DNA of 64,000 nucleotides. Origin: Aquabacter sp. L1I39. GTDB lineage: Bacteria > Pseudomonadota > Alphaproteobacteria > Rhizobiales > Xanthobacteraceae. Position numbers and translations under genes: made by a program. The stretch lies in assembly GCF_017742835.1 (NCBI RefSeq), contig NZ_CP072392.1, forward strand, positions 3,743,695 to 3,807,694, given 5' to 3'. Numbering within the stretch: the stretch's first letter is position 1; each line of letters starts with the position of its first letter. The notes beneath the pieces are model-generated. The model did no database searches. It was not told the origin of the DNA and saw only the letters and a program-made list of their open reading frames with translations. Of the stretch, positions 1-10,015 are shown one piece after another.

Positions 1-1
1 G

Positions 2-3000
2 GTGGTGGCGGATCTCGCCCGGCAGATGGCGGCGCGCAAGGATGCCCCCTGGCCGGCGCTCACCGTGGTGTGCCGGGACGGGCAGCGCATGGCGGCGCTG
101 GAGCGGGGCCTCGCCTTCTTCGCGCCGGAGCTGGAAATCCTCTCCTTCCCGTCCTGGGACTGCCTGCCCTATGATCGGGCCTCGCCCAATGGCGCCATCG
201 TCGCCCGGCGCATGACGACGCTCGCCCGCCTCGCGCGGGTGAAAGGCGGGCCGCCGGCGGTGCTGCTCACCACGGTGAATGCCACGGTGCAGCGCGTGCC
301 CTCCCGCGATCTCGTCTCGCGCCAGTCGCTGTCCGCCGCCCCCGGCAATGCCATCGCGCTGGAAGGCGTGGTGGAATGGGCCGAGCGGAACGGCTATCTG
401 CGCACGCCCACCGTGCGCGACACCGGCGAATATGCGGTGCGCGGCGGCCTCATCGACCTGTTCCCGCCCGGCGTGCCCCAGCCCATCCGCCTGGATTTCT
501 TCGGTGACACGCTGGAAAGCATCCGCTCCTTCGATCCGGAGACCCAGCGCACCTCCGGCCAGCTGCGGGCGCTGGAGTTCGTGCCCATGGCCGAGTTCCA
601 GCTCACCACCGACACCATGCGGCGCTTCCGCATGGCCTATCTCGCCGAGTTCGGCGCCAACACCAAGGGCGACACGCTCTATGAGGCGGTGAGCGAAGGC
701 CGGCGCCATGCAGGCATGGAGCACTGGCTGCCGCTCTTCCATGAGGGCCTCGACACCCTCTTCGACTATCTCGACGACACGCCCCTGGTGGTGGACCCGC
801 TGACCGAGGAAGCGGCCGGCGAGCGCATCGCCCAGATCGCCGATTATTACGCCGCCCGCCGCGACCAGCTCGCCATGGGCGGCAACCAGCCGGGCTCGGG
901 CGGGCTCTATAAGCCCCTGCCGCCGGAGCGGCTCTATCTCACCGGCTCGGAATGGACGGGCCGGCTCAAGGCGGCGCCGCTCGTGCGCGTCTCCCCCTTC
1001 GCGCTCCCCCCCGCCGGGCGCACCATCGATCTTGGCGGTGTGCAGGGGCGATCTTTTGCCGCCGAGCGGGCCGATCCCGACGCCAATGTGTTCGACGCTG
1101 CCATCGCCTATGTGCGCGAATTGCAGAAGGCCAAGAAGGTGGTGCTGGCCGCCTGGTCGGAAGGCTCGCGGGACCGCCTCGCGACCGTGCTGGCCGACCA
1201 CGGCCTGAAGGACACCACTCCCATTTCCCGCTTCGATCTTCTGGCGGCCCTGCCGAAGAACAAGGCGGCGCTGGCGGTCTATGGGCTGGAGGCCGGTTTC
1301 GAGACCGACGATTTCGCCATTATCGGCGAGCAGGACATCCTCGGCGATCGCCTGGTGCGCCCCAAGCGCAAGGCGCGCCGGCCGCAGGACGTGCTCTCCG
1401 AGCTGACCGCGCTCACCGCCGGCGACCTGGTGGTCCATGTGGACCATGGCATCGGCCGCTTCGTGGGGCTGAAGGCTATCGAGGCCATGGGCGCGCCCCA
1501 TGACTGCCTGGAGATCCATTATTCCGGCGGCGACAAGCTGTTCCTGCCGGTGGAGAATCTCGAACTCCTGAGCCGCTACGGCTCGGAGGAGACCGAGGCG
1601 CAGCTGGACAAGCTGGGCGGCACCGGCTGGCAGACGCGCAAGGCGCGCATGAAGAAGCGCATCCGCGAAATGGCGGGTGAGCTCATCAAGATCGCCGCCG
1701 CCCGCCAGCTCTCCGAGGCGCCGCGGCTCGTGCCCACGACGGGCCTCTACGACGAATTCCGCGCCCGCTTCCCCTATGAGGAGACGGACGACCAGGAAGC
1801 CGCCATCGAATCGGTGCTGGACGACCTCGCCTCCGGCCGGCCCATGGACCGGCTGGTGTGCGGCGACGTGGGCTTCGGCAAGACGGAAGTGGCGCTGCGC
1901 GCCGCCTTCGCGGTGGCCCTGTCCGGCAAGCAGGTGGCGGTGGTGGTGCCCACAACCTTGCTGGCGCGCCAGCATTTCCGCACCTTCTCCGAGCGCTTCA
2001 AGGGCCTGCCGGTGAATGTGGCGCAGGCCTCGCGCATGGTCACCACCAAGGAGATGTCGGCGGTCAAGGCGGGCATTTCCGACGGCACCATCGACATCGT
2101 GGTGGGCACCCATGCGCTTCTCGGCAAGGGCATCCATTTCCGCGACCTGGGCCTCGTCATCGTGGATGAGGAGCAGCATTTCGGCGTCGCTCACAAGGAG
2201 CGCCTGAAGGCGCTGCGGGCGGAGGTGCACGTCCTGACCCTCACCGCCACCCCAATTCCGCGCACGCTGCAACTGGCCATGACCGGGGTGCGGGAACTCT
2301 CCATCATCGCCACCCCGCCGGTGGACCGCCTCGCCGTGCGCTCCTTCGTGACGCCGTTCGATCCTTTGATCGTGCGCGAGGCCCTGTTGCGCGAGCGCTA
2401 TCGCGGCGGCCAGAGCTTCTATGTGGTGCCGCGCATCGAGGACCTCGCCGAGGTGCGCGAGTTCCTGGAAAAGCAGGTGCCCGAGGTGAAGGTGGCAGTG
2501 GCCCATGGCCAATTGTCCGCCACCGCACTCGAAGACATCATGTCGGCCTTCTATGACGGCCAGTATGACGTGCTGCTCTCCACCACCATCGTGGAAAGCG
2601 GGCTCGACGTGCCCAATGCCAATACGCTGATCGTCCACCGGGCCGACATGTTCGGCCTCGCCCAGATGTATCAGCTGCGGGGACGGGTGGGGCGCGCCAA
2701 GGCGCGGGCCTATGCCATCTTCACCATTCCCGCGTCCAAGCCCATCACCGCCCAGGCAGAGCGGCGCCTCAAGGTGCTGCAATCCCTGGAGACGCTGGGC
2801 GCCGGCTTCCAATTGGCCAGCCACGATTTGGACATTCGCGGCGCCGGCAACCTGCTGGGCGACGAGCAGTCCGGCCATATCAAGGAAGTGGGCTACGAGC
2901 TTTACCAGGAGATGCTGGAAGAGGCGATCGCGCATCTGAAAGCCGGCATCACCGACATTGCCGACGACAAATGGTCCCCCAACATCACCATCGGAACGCC

Positions 3001-3433
3001 CGTCCTCATTCCCGAGGATTATGTGGCGGATCTGCATGTGCGGCTCGCCCTCTATCGCCGCCTCGCGGACATCGACCAGGAGAGCGAGCTGGACGCCTTC
3101 GGGGCGGAACTGGTGGACCGCTTCGGGCCCGCGCCGGAAGAGGTGGGGCACCTGTTGCGCCTCGCCCAGATCAAGGCCTTTGCCCGCCGCGCCAATATCG
3201 AGAAGGTGGATGCCGGCCCCAAGGGCGTGGTGCTCACCTTCCGCGAGAACCAGTTCGCGGACCCCTCGGGCCTTGTCGCCATGATCCATGCGGAGGGTCC
3301 GCAGGCCAAGGTGCGCCCCGATTTCAAGGTGGTGTTTCTGCGCGAATGGCCGAGCGCCGAGGCCCGCCTCAAGGGCACTCTGGCCATCCTGCGCAAGCTG
3401 GCGGCCCTGGTGGACAAGAAGAAGGTGGCATGA
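2..3433 (+). CDS. mfd: Transcription-repair coupling factor Mfd (5' end outside window)
   Basis: Mfd is a cytoplasmic DNA translocase that removes stalled RNA polymerase from lesions and recruits UvrA. The 1143 visible residues hold the UvrB-like N-terminal module (PSWDCLPYD, GGLIDLFPPG), the polymerase-interacting domain (GDLVVHVDHGIGRF, about residue 475), Walker A GDVGFGKTE (about 620), the DEEQ box in VDEEQHFG (about 721), helicase motifs GLDVPNA and QLRGRVGR, and the C-terminal TRCF domain. The reading frame is open to the window edge, and relatives have a few more N-terminal residues, so the true start is probably upstream and this is a 5'-partial gene. Family assignment is certain. Confidence 0.97.
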   Translation: MVADLARQMAARKDAPWPALTVVCRDGQRMAALERGLAFFAPELEILSFPSWDCLPYDRASPNGAIVARRMTTLARLARVKGGPPAVLLTTVNATVQRVPSRDLVSRQSLSAAPGNAIALEGVVEWAERNGYLRTPTVRDTGEYAVRGGLIDLFPPGVPQPIRLDFFGDTLESIRSFDPETQRTSGQLRALEFVPMAEFQLTTDTMRRFRMAYLAEFGANTKGDTLYEAVSEGRRHAGMEHWLPLFHEGLDTLFDYLDDTPLVVDPLTEEAAGERIAQIADYYAARRDQLAMGGNQPGSGGLYKPLPPERLYLTGSEWTGRLKAAPLVRVSPFALPPAGRTIDLGGVQGRSFAAERADPDANVFDAAIAYVRELQKAKKVVLAAWSEGSRDRLATVLADHGLKDTTPISRFDLLAALPKNKAALAVYGLEAGFETDDFAIIGEQDILGDRLVRPKRKARRPQDVLSELTALTAGDLVVHVDHGIGRFVGLKAIEAMGAPHDCLEIHYSGGDKLFLPVENLELLSRYGSEETEAQLDKLGGTGWQTRKARMKKRIREMAGELIKIAAARQLSEAPRLVPTTGLYDEFRARFPYEETDDQEAAIESVLDDLASGRPMDRLVCGDVGFGKTEVALRAAFAVALSGKQVAVVVPTTLLARQHFRTFSERFKGLPVNVAQASRMVTTKEMSAVKAGISDGTIDIVVGTHALLGKGIHFRDLGLVIVDEEQHFGVAHKERLKALRAEVHVLTLTATPIPRTLQLAMTGVRELSIIATPPVDRLAVRSFVTPFDPLIVREALLRERYRGGQSFYVVPRIEDLAEVREFLEKQVPEVKVAVAHGQLSATALEDIMSAFYDGQYDVLLSTTIVESGLDVPNANTLIVHRADMFGLAQMYQLRGRVGRAKARAYAIFTIPASKPITAQAERRLKVLQSLETLGAGFQLASHDLDIRGAGNLLGDEQSGHIKEVGYELYQEMLEEAIAHLKAGITDIADDKWSPNITIGTPVLIPEDYVADLHVRLALYRRLADIDQESELDAFGAELVDRFGPAPEEVGHLLRLAQIKAFARRANIEKVDAGPKGVVLTFRENQFADPSGLVAMIHAEGPQAKVRPDFKVVFLREWPSAEARLKGTLAILRKLAALVDKKKVA

Positions 3434-3634
3434 AACAGGCGGGTGCAAGCACCGTTTTAACCTAGCGTCGTACCAACCGTCAGGTGAAGCCCAGGCTTGC
3501 ATTGGACCCTGAAACGTTGTGACACTTTAATTGCGCGCGCGTCCAAGGCGTCCTAAAGGGGGGCTTGCGTCACCATGGTACGGTATGGCACCGGTGGCGT
3601 GAGGGTGTGAGCTTCAGGGGGCTCGAAACGTCCG

Positions 3635-5158
3635 ATGAAAGAACAGGCTAGGCAGTCCGAAAGGCGATTGGTGAAGGGCTATGTGGTCCTCATCGGCCTG
3701 TTCTATCTGGGCTTCGCCTGCCTGCATTACATCGAGACGCGCGAGACCGTCCTTGGCGAGGTGAGCCGGCAGGCGGAAGGAGTGATCCGCTGGCTGGATC
3801 GCAACCTCGCCTTTTCCCGCCAAGCCCTCCAGGTGGTGGCCGAGCAGTCCGACACCTCCTGCACCGGCGATGAAGTGGGGCGCAAGCTGGACACCATGCT
3901 GCGCTCCGTGGCGGTGGAGCAGGTGGAAATCGGCCGCGGCGGCACAATTCTGTGCTCCTGGAGGGCGCAGCCCGCGCAGACTGCGCAGGCGCTCACCGCC
4001 TGCCACGCGGAAGCAGGGCGTTCCGGCGTGGTGCACATCTCTACCAAGGGGCCGGATGACCTGTGGGCCAATGCCACGCTGGACACGGCCTGCCTGGTCT
4101 CGCCCTTGATCGTGAGCCTGGAAGGATCGGCGGGGAGCATCCGCGTCATCCAAAGGGCCGCGCCGAGCGGCACCTCCACGCCAAAGAAGGCCGCGGCCCT
4201 GTTGCCGGGGGCGGTGCTGGCCCTGCCCTCCAGCGAAGGGCCGCTGGCTCTGGAAGTGTCCGTCTCCGAATGGTCCATCGCCCGCAACTGGGCGGGCCAG
4301 ATCGTGGTGTTCGGCGCCCTCTTCGCCGCCTTCGGAGCAGCGGGCTGGTATGGCCCGATCGCCCATCTGCGGGGCCGGCTCTCGGTGGAAGGCCAGGTCC
4401 AGACGGCGCTGCGGCGGGGAGATTTCTCCCTCGTCTACCTGCCCACCGTGGACATCGCCACCGGCGAGTGGATCGGGGTGGAGGCGCTGCTGCGCTGGAA
4501 CCATCCCACCCATGGCCAGCTGCAGCCGGCCTCCTTCATTCCCTGGATCGAGAAAAGCCCGCTTATCTACGAAACCACCCGCTGGGTCATGCGCCGGGCC
4601 GCCACCGATCTGGGCCGGTTCCAGCATGCCAAGCGCGGGCTTGATGTCTCTATCAACGTGCCGCCAAGCCAGCTCGGTGATCCGCGCATGGTGAGCATGG
4701 CGACCGAGGCGTTTGGCGATGCCCCGCAATCCCTGCGTTGCGTCATCATCGAGCTGACTGAGCGGGAAGTCACCGACTATTCGTCGGACGTGGTGCAGGG
4801 CGTGGTGCATGAACTGAAGGAGCGCGGCGCCCAGTTCGCGCTCGATGATTTCGGCGTCGGCTTCTCCAACTTCGCCTGCCTGCATTACATCAAGGTGGAC
4901 TATATCAAGGTCGACAAGTCCTTCCTCCAGGAGACCGACGGGCGGTCATTCGAGGCGAGCGCCATGGGCTCCATCGTGCACCTGGCCCGCCAGTTCGGCG
5001 TGTCCGTGATCGCCGAGGGCGTGGAGACCGAACGGCAGGTCCAGCGGCTCAAGCATTACGGCATCGACAAGGCCCAGGGCTTTCTGTTCTCGCGGCCGGT
5101 GGATGCCGACGCCGTGCTCGACAAGCTGAACAACGGCAAGGCGTTCGAGCCGGCCTGA
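3635..5158 (+). CDS. CSS-motif EAL-domain cyclic-di-GMP phosphodiesterase
   Basis: 507 aa, a predicted inner-membrane enzyme that hydrolyses c-di-GMP to pGpG. A first membrane helix (about 16-34) is followed by a periplasmic loop with a CSW element near residue 107 (CSS-type sensor, thought to respond to thiol/disulfide state), a second helix (about 225-245), then the EAL domain. EALLRW (from residue 283), SINVPPSQL, IIELTEREV, ALDDFGVGFS, KVDKSF, IAEGVETE and QGFLFSRP are all present, so the catalytic metal and base residues look intact. The start follows no strong Shine-Dalgarno but gives the expected short cytoplasmic tail. The gene converges on the peptide-binding protein gene with 19 bp between stops. 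The 7-residue string FACLHYI occurs twice (see findings). Confidence 0.9.
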   Translation: MKEQARQSERRLVKGYVVLIGLFYLGFACLHYIETRETVLGEVSRQAEGVIRWLDRNLAFSRQALQVVAEQSDTSCTGDEVGRKLDTMLRSVAVEQVEIGRGGTILCSWRAQPAQTAQALTACHAEAGRSGVVHISTKGPDDLWANATLDTACLVSPLIVSLEGSAGSIRVIQRAAPSGTSTPKKAAALLPGAVLALPSSEGPLALEVSVSEWSIARNWAGQIVVFGALFAAFGAAGWYGPIAHLRGRLSVEGQVQTALRRGDFSLVYLPTVDIATGEWIGVEALLRWNHPTHGQLQPASFIPWIEKSPLIYETTRWVMRRAATDLGRFQHAKRGLDVSINVPPSQLGDPRMVSMATEAFGDAPQSLRCVIIELTEREVTDYSSDVVQGVVHELKERGAQFALDDFGVGFSNFACLHYIKVDYIKVDKSFLQETDGRSFEASAMGSIVHLARQFGVSVIAEGVETERQVQRLKHYGIDKAQGFLFSRPVDADAVLDKLNNGKAFEPA

Positions 5159-5177
5159 GCGCCCCGCTAAGACCCTG

Positions 5178-6980
5178 TCACTGGGGCACGCGCCACCAGG
5201 TTTCCGGCAAAGTGCCATAGAGCGAGGGGACACCCGGCCTCTGGATGGTCCGCCAGCGGGCGAGCCACTGGCCCGGCGCGTGAAAGAGCGGCACGTCATA
5301 GGTGCCGGAGATCAGCACCCGGTCCAGCGCACGGGCGGCGGCCACCAGGTCGGAGCGGTCGTCGGCAGCAACAAGCGCCGCGGTCAGCGCATCGGCGGCA
5401 GGGCTGCGCATGCCCATATAATTGCGGCTGCCCCGGCTGTCGGCGGCAGCGCTGCCGAAATAGAAGCCCTGCTCGCTGCCCGGCGAGAGCGACTGACCCC
5501 AGCTGAAGGGCACCATGTCGAAGTCGAAGGCGTTGCGGCGGGTATCGAACTGCACCGCATCCACGATGCGCACCTGCGCCTCGATCCCGGCGCGCGCGAG
5601 CTGGCTGGCGAAGGCGATGCAGAGGCGCTCCTGCTCGCGGGTATTGACCATGATCTCGAAGCGGAAAGGCCGGCCCTGCCCGTCCAGGAGCCGGCCCGCG
5701 CGCGGCCGCCAGCCGGCCTCTTCCAGCAGCTCCAGGGCCGCCTTCAGCCGCGTCCGGTCGCGGCCTGATCCGTCGGAGGGCGGGGGCGCATAGGTGCCCG
5801 CCATCACGTCCTTGCGCACCGCATCGGGGAAGGGAGTGAGGAGCCGCCGCTCGGCGGCACCCGCCGGCACGCCGACGGCGGAGAGTTCCGACCCGTCGAA
5901 ATAGCCCACGGAGCGCACATAGAGGCCGTGGTAGAAGGTACGGTCCATCCAGGGAAAGTCGAACAGCTCCAGGATCGCCCGGCGCACCCTTACATCGGCG
6001 AAGATCGGCCGGCGGGTGTTGAAGACGAGCGCGAAATGGGGCTTTGGCAGGCCGGTGGGAATGACTTCCCGGATCACTTCGCCCGAGCGCACGGCGGCAA
6101 AGTCGTAGCCGGTTTCCCAGCGGGTGGGATCGCTCTCGAAGCGGGCATCCACCAGATGGCGGCGGAAGGCCTCGAATTCCGTATTGCTGTCGCGGAAATA
6201 GTCGATACGGATCTGGTCGAAATTATAAAGCCCGGCATTGGCGGCCAGGTTCGCCCCCCAATAAGCGGGGTTGCGGGCGAGCGTGATGCTGGCCCCCGGC
6301 GCCACCGTCTCCACCACGTAGGGGCCCGAGCCCAGGGGCGGCGAAAGGCCGCCCTCGGCGAAGGCCGCAGGGTCCGTGGCGTGGCGCGGCAGCACGGGCA
6401 TGAGGCCCATGATGAGTGGCATTTCCCGATCGGGCGCCTCGAACACGAAGCGGATCCGCGTCGGGTCCGGCCGCTCCACCCGCGCCACCTTGCCGTAATA
6501 GAGCCGGTGGTTGGGGCGGCCCTTTTTCCTTAGCAACTCGAACGAGAAGGCCACGTCCGCCGTGGTCACCGGTGTGCCATCGGAAAAGCGTGCCCGCGGG
6601 TCCATGCGGAAGGTCACGAAAGAGCGCGCCTCGTCCGTCTCCACACCGGCGGCCAGCAGGGGATAGAGGGTGAAGGGCTCGTCATAGCCCCGCGCCATCA
6701 GGCTCTCCACCACATAGGTGCGAATCACCGTCGTGGGGGAGCCGCGCACCACGAAGGGATTGAGGCTGTCGAAGGTGCCCGGTGCCGAAAGGGCGAGGCG
6801 TCCGCCCTTGGGCGCGGCTGGATTTACATAAGAGAACTGAGAAAAGCCGGCCGGATAGGCCGGTTCGCCATGCATGGCAATGGCGTGCGCCTCCTGCGCC
6901 ATGGCCGGGGCTCTGCCCGGCTCGAAAGCGCCCAGAAGACCGAGAAAAAGAATGCCCGCCAATGCGGTGCGACGAACCAT
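5178..6980 (-). CDS. Extracellular solute-binding protein, family 5 (YejA-like, peptide/microcin C type)
   Basis: 600 aa with an N-terminal Sec signal (MVRRTALAGILFLGLLGAF, cleavage near AMAQ|EAHA). The mature start AIAMHGEPAYPAGF followed by FSYVNPAAPKGGRL is typical of YejA, the periplasmic receptor of oligopeptide/microcin C ABC importers; such proteins are about 600 aa. The start is chosen because GAGGGAGGGG lies just before ATG and the signal peptide begins there; the frame is open further upstream without coding character. No yejBEF permease or ATPase genes adjoin it, so its membrane partners must lie elsewhere. Ligand is inferred only from family. Confidence 0.9.
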   Translation of the reverse strand: MVRRTALAGILFLGLLGAFEPGRAPAMAQEAHAIAMHGEPAYPAGFSQFSYVNPAAPKGGRLALSAPGTFDSLNPFVVRGSPTTVIRTYVVESLMARGYDEPFTLYPLLAAGVETDEARSFVTFRMDPRARFSDGTPVTTADVAFSFELLRKKGRPNHRLYYGKVARVERPDPTRIRFVFEAPDREMPLIMGLMPVLPRHATDPAAFAEGGLSPPLGSGPYVVETVAPGASITLARNPAYWGANLAANAGLYNFDQIRIDYFRDSNTEFEAFRRHLVDARFESDPTRWETGYDFAAVRSGEVIREVIPTGLPKPHFALVFNTRRPIFADVRVRRAILELFDFPWMDRTFYHGLYVRSVGYFDGSELSAVGVPAGAAERRLLTPFPDAVRKDVMAGTYAPPPSDGSGRDRTRLKAALELLEEAGWRPRAGRLLDGQGRPFRFEIMVNTREQERLCIAFASQLARAGIEAQVRIVDAVQFDTRRNAFDFDMVPFSWGQSLSPGSEQGFYFGSAAADSRGSRNYMGMRSPAADALTAALVAADDRSDLVAAARALDRVLISGTYDVPLFHAPGQWLARWRTIQRPGVPSLYGTLPETWWRVPQ

Positions 6981-7191
6981 CCCCTCCCTCGCGTCTGCGG
7001 CTGCGCTGTCCTGCGATGGCCGCATTTGCGCGCAATGTAGCACGTGGCGCGCCGATCGCGGCGCGAGGCAGGGGCCGGGCCACCGTCTTGCCTCATTTGA
7101 CACCGAGACAGCCGGCGTTAAGAGGGGTGCAGCCACGCCGTTGCGCCTCGTATCTGCTCCGGCGAGATGCACCACGGGGAAAGTTTCTGGA

Positions 7192-7947
7192 ATGACAAAA
7201 GCCCTTACCTTGAGCCGCGCGGGCGGCATCGCTGCCGTGGTGCTCGCGCTCGGCGTCTCGGGCGCCGCCCAGGCCCAGAGCCAGTCGAAGCCGCCGGCCA
7301 AGCCCGCTACCCCTGCCCAGTCCGCGCCTGCGGCCCCGGCCCAGCAGCAGGCCCAGCAGGGCGCGCCCGCTTCCGTGGTGGTGCCCGGCATCAACACGCC
7401 CTGGACCAAGGTGTGCGGCACGGAGCAGAGCGTCAACAAGCAGATCTGCATGACCTCGCAGGACTTCACCGCCGAGACCGGGCAGCCGCTCGCCTCCGCG
7501 GCCATCCGCGAGCTGCAGGACGATCCGAACAAGAAGTTCATCGTCTCGGTTCCGATCGGCATGCTGGTGCAGCCTGGCACCCGCGTCGTGATCGACCAGC
7601 AGCCCCCGATCGCGTTGAAATACGAGATCTGCTTCCCCAATGGCTGCTTCGCCAGCATGGACGTGAATGCGGACTTCGTGACCAAGCTCAAGAAGGCGCA
7701 GATGATCACCATCCAGGCGCTGCAAATGGGCGGTCGCACGCTGAACTTCCAGATCCCGGCCAAGGACTTCGCCAAGGCCTATGACGGCCCGGCCTCCGAT
7801 CCCAAGGAAGTGGCCGCCGAGCGTCAGAAGCTGGCCGACGAGCTTCAGAAGCTCGCGCAGAAGAAGATGGAAGAGCGCGCCGCCGCCCAGGGCGGTCAGC
7901 CGGGCGCCGCGCCCGCCGCTGCTCCGGCCGCGCCCGCTGGCAAGTGA
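7192..7947 (+). CDS. Invasion-associated locus B (IalB) family periplasmic protein
   Basis: 251 aa. An N-terminal signal peptide (about 1-29, ending GAAQAQ) leads into a Pro/Ala/Gln-rich linker, then the IalB domain with WTKVCG, KQICMTSQD, VSVPIGMLVQPG and YEICFPNGCFA; the two Cys pairs (VCG/QIC and EIC/NGC) are the family's conserved cysteines. The C-terminus is a Lys/Glu/Ala-rich helix ending in an Ala/Pro tail. IalB proteins are periplasmic or envelope proteins in alphaproteobacteria; in Bartonella one is linked to erythrocyte invasion, but most carriers are free-living and the function is unknown. Divergent from the YejA-like gene, followed by strong hairpins. Confidence 0.88.
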   Translation: MTKALTLSRAGGIAAVVLALGVSGAAQAQSQSKPPAKPATPAQSAPAAPAQQQAQQGAPASVVVPGINTPWTKVCGTEQSVNKQICMTSQDFTAETGQPLASAAIRELQDDPNKKFIVSVPIGMLVQPGTRVVIDQQPPIALKYEICFPNGCFASMDVNADFVTKLKKAQMITIQALQMGGRTLNFQIPAKDFAKAYDGPASDPKEVAAERQKLADELQKLAQKKMEERAAAQGGQPGAAPAAAPAAPAGK

Positions 7948-7972
7948 TCTGAGCCAGGGCTTGAGGATTGTG

Positions 7973-8038
7973 CCCGGTCCCGCGCGGGACCGGGCCTGAC
8001 GACAAAAGCCGGAGGCGGCCTCGCCCCTCCGGCTTTTT
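7973..8038 (+). terminator. Double hairpin terminator after the IalB gene
   Basis: A perfect 10-bp stem at 7973-7994 (CCCGGTCCCG/CGGGACCGGG) is followed by a second stem AAAAGCCGGAGG/CCTCCGGCTTTT (8004-8037) ending in a T run. The second is a good rho-independent terminator for the IalB transcript; its A run could also serve leftward transcription from the TRAP genes. Confidence 0.8.
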
Positions 8039-8140
8039 CGCGTCTGTGGGTATGGCCCCCAAAAAAGAAAAAGGCGGACTCGGCTCGCGCCAGTGTCCGC
8101 CAGTTTGCCCCGGAGGGGACCGCTCAGGTCCGGTCGACCC

Positions 8141-10015
8141 TCACAGGAAGACGAGGGAGAACCAGGGCACGAAGGTGAGCACCAGGAGGCCCACGAACAG
8201 GGCGCCCAGATAGATCCAGATCCGCCGCATGCCCGCCTCCGGCGCCACCTGCCCGATGATGCAGGCGGCGTAGTAGCAAAGGCCGAAGGGCGGGGCGAAG
8301 AGGCCAAGGCCCATGGCCAGGATCACGATCATCGAATAGTGCACCTCATGGATGCCGAACTGCCGGGCGATGGGGAACAAAAGCGGCCCGAACAGGACGA
8401 TGGCGGGAATGCCTTCCAGGAGGCTGCCCAGCACCATGAAGGCGATGAGCGAGATGACCAGGAAGCCCGCCTGTCCGCCCGGCACCCCCGCCATGGCGCT
8501 CGCAAGCGCATGGGAGAAGCCGGACTGGGTGAGCGCCCAGGCCATGGCGCTCGCCGCGCCGACGATGAACAGGATCGCTCCCGACAGCGAGGCGGTGCGC
8601 GCCAGCATGGGGATGAGCCCGCGCCAGGACAATCCGCCGCGATAGACGATCAGCCCCAGCAGCAGCGAATAGGCGATGCCGATGGTGGACACCTCCGTGG
8701 CGGTGGCAAAGCCCTCCACCACGGCGGTGCGGATGAGGAAGGGCAGGAGAATGGCCGGAAAGGCCACCGCCAGCGTCTTCATGACCACGGCGCGGGAGGC
8801 GCGGGGGGGCAAGGTCTGGTCTTCCTCGCGGCCCGCCCGGTAGCGGGCGACGACCGCCAGCACCAGCGCCAGCACCAAGGCCGGCAGGATCCCGGCGGTG
8901 AACAGCGCGGCGATGGACACGCCCGTGACCGAGGCGATGGCGATGAGCACGATGGAAGGCGGGATGGTCTCGCTCATGGCGCCGGACGCGGCGAGCAGGG
9001 AGAGCAATTCCCCGTCCTTCATGCCGCGCTTGCGCATCTCCGGGAACAGGACCGGCGCCACCGCCGCCATGTCCGCCGTCTTGGAGCCGGAAATGCCGGA
9101 GACCAGCAGCATGGCGCCCAGCAGCACATAGGACATGCCCGCCTTCACATGGCCCAGCAGCGAGGCGAGGAAACTGACCATCACCTTCGCCATGCCGGTC
9201 ACGTCCACCAGCTGGCCGAGCAGGATGAAGAGCGGCACCGCGAGCAGGATGAGGCCGCTCATGCCCTCGTCTACACGGCCGACGACGACAGTGAGCGGCG
9301 TCGACGTGGTCGTCAGAAGATAGGCGGTGGTGGCCAGCGCGAAGGAGAAGGCGATGGGCACGCCGGACAGCACGCACACGCCGAGGAGGCCGATGAAAAA
9401 CACCACCAGCGCCCAGTTGCCCATGGCGATCAGCATGGGCATGGCGAGGTAGAAGGCACCGGCCACGGCGCACAGCACCAGGGCGACGCCGGCCACGTCC
9501 CGCCAGCTATGCCGCAGCAGCTTCAGGGCGCAGGAGGCCAGCGCCAGGATGAAGGCCACCGGCACCGCCAGCGCCCGCACGCTACCCGGCCAGCCCAGCG
9601 CCGGCATTTCCACGAATTCCTGGTCCTCGTGATAATCGAAGGCGGCGTGCAGCAGCAGCGCGAACAGGATGAAGACGGCGCCGATGGCCAGCGTCTCGCA
9701 CCAGGCGCGGGCACGCGGGGGCAGGCCGCCCACCACGAAGGTGAGGCGCATATGCTCGCCCCGCTGCACCGCCACCACCGCGCCGAGCATGCCGAGCCAG
9801 AGGAAGAGGATGGAGGCCAGTTCGTCCGACCAGATGATGGGACGATGGAAGGTGCGGGCGCAGATGCCCGCGAACAGGATCACCACCTCGGCGGCGACGA
9901 GGAGCGCGGCGGGGATTTCAACGAGGTGCCGGAGCCAGCGCTCGGCCTCCCGCACCCAACCCGCCCCCGCATGGGGGGCGGCCGGGACCGCGTGGGTGTC
10001 GAGCACCGCGCTCAT
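8141..10015 (-). CDS. TRAP transporter fused permease (DctQ-DctM)
   Basis: 624 aa, an inner-membrane protein joining the small (DctQ, about residues 1-200, with RTFHRPIIWSDELASIL) and large (DctM, about 200-624, with VPIAFSFALAT, GMSYVLLGAM, SGSKTADMAAVAPVLFP and EGIPAIVLFGP) TRAP subunits in one chain. It imports a carboxylate-type solute with a Na+ or H+ gradient. ATG overlaps the stop of the binding-protein gene as ATGA (10012-10015), so the two are translationally coupled. Substrate cannot be read from the sequence; the neighbouring dehydrogenases suggest a hydroxy-acid or sugar acid. Confidence 0.93.
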   Translation of the reverse strand: MSAVLDTHAVPAAPHAGAGWVREAERWLRHLVEIPAALLVAAEVVILFAGICARTFHRPIIWSDELASILFLWLGMLGAVVAVQRGEHMRLTFVVGGLPPRARAWCETLAIGAVFILFALLLHAAFDYHEDQEFVEMPALGWPGSVRALAVPVAFILALASCALKLLRHSWRDVAGVALVLCAVAGAFYLAMPMLIAMGNWALVVFFIGLLGVCVLSGVPIAFSFALATTAYLLTTTSTPLTVVVGRVDEGMSGLILLAVPLFILLGQLVDVTGMAKVMVSFLASLLGHVKAGMSYVLLGAMLLVSGISGSKTADMAAVAPVLFPEMRKRGMKDGELLSLLAASGAMSETIPPSIVLIAIASVTGVSIAALFTAGILPALVLALVLAVVARYRAGREEDQTLPPRASRAVVMKTLAVAFPAILLPFLIRTAVVEGFATATEVSTIGIAYSLLLGLIVYRGGLSWRGLIPMLARTASLSGAILFIVGAASAMAWALTQSGFSHALASAMAGVPGGQAGFLVISLIAFMVLGSLLEGIPAIVLFGPLLFPIARQFGIHEVHYSMIVILAMGLGLFAPPFGLCYYAACIIGQVAPEAGMRRIWIYLGALFVGLLVLTFVPWFSLVFL

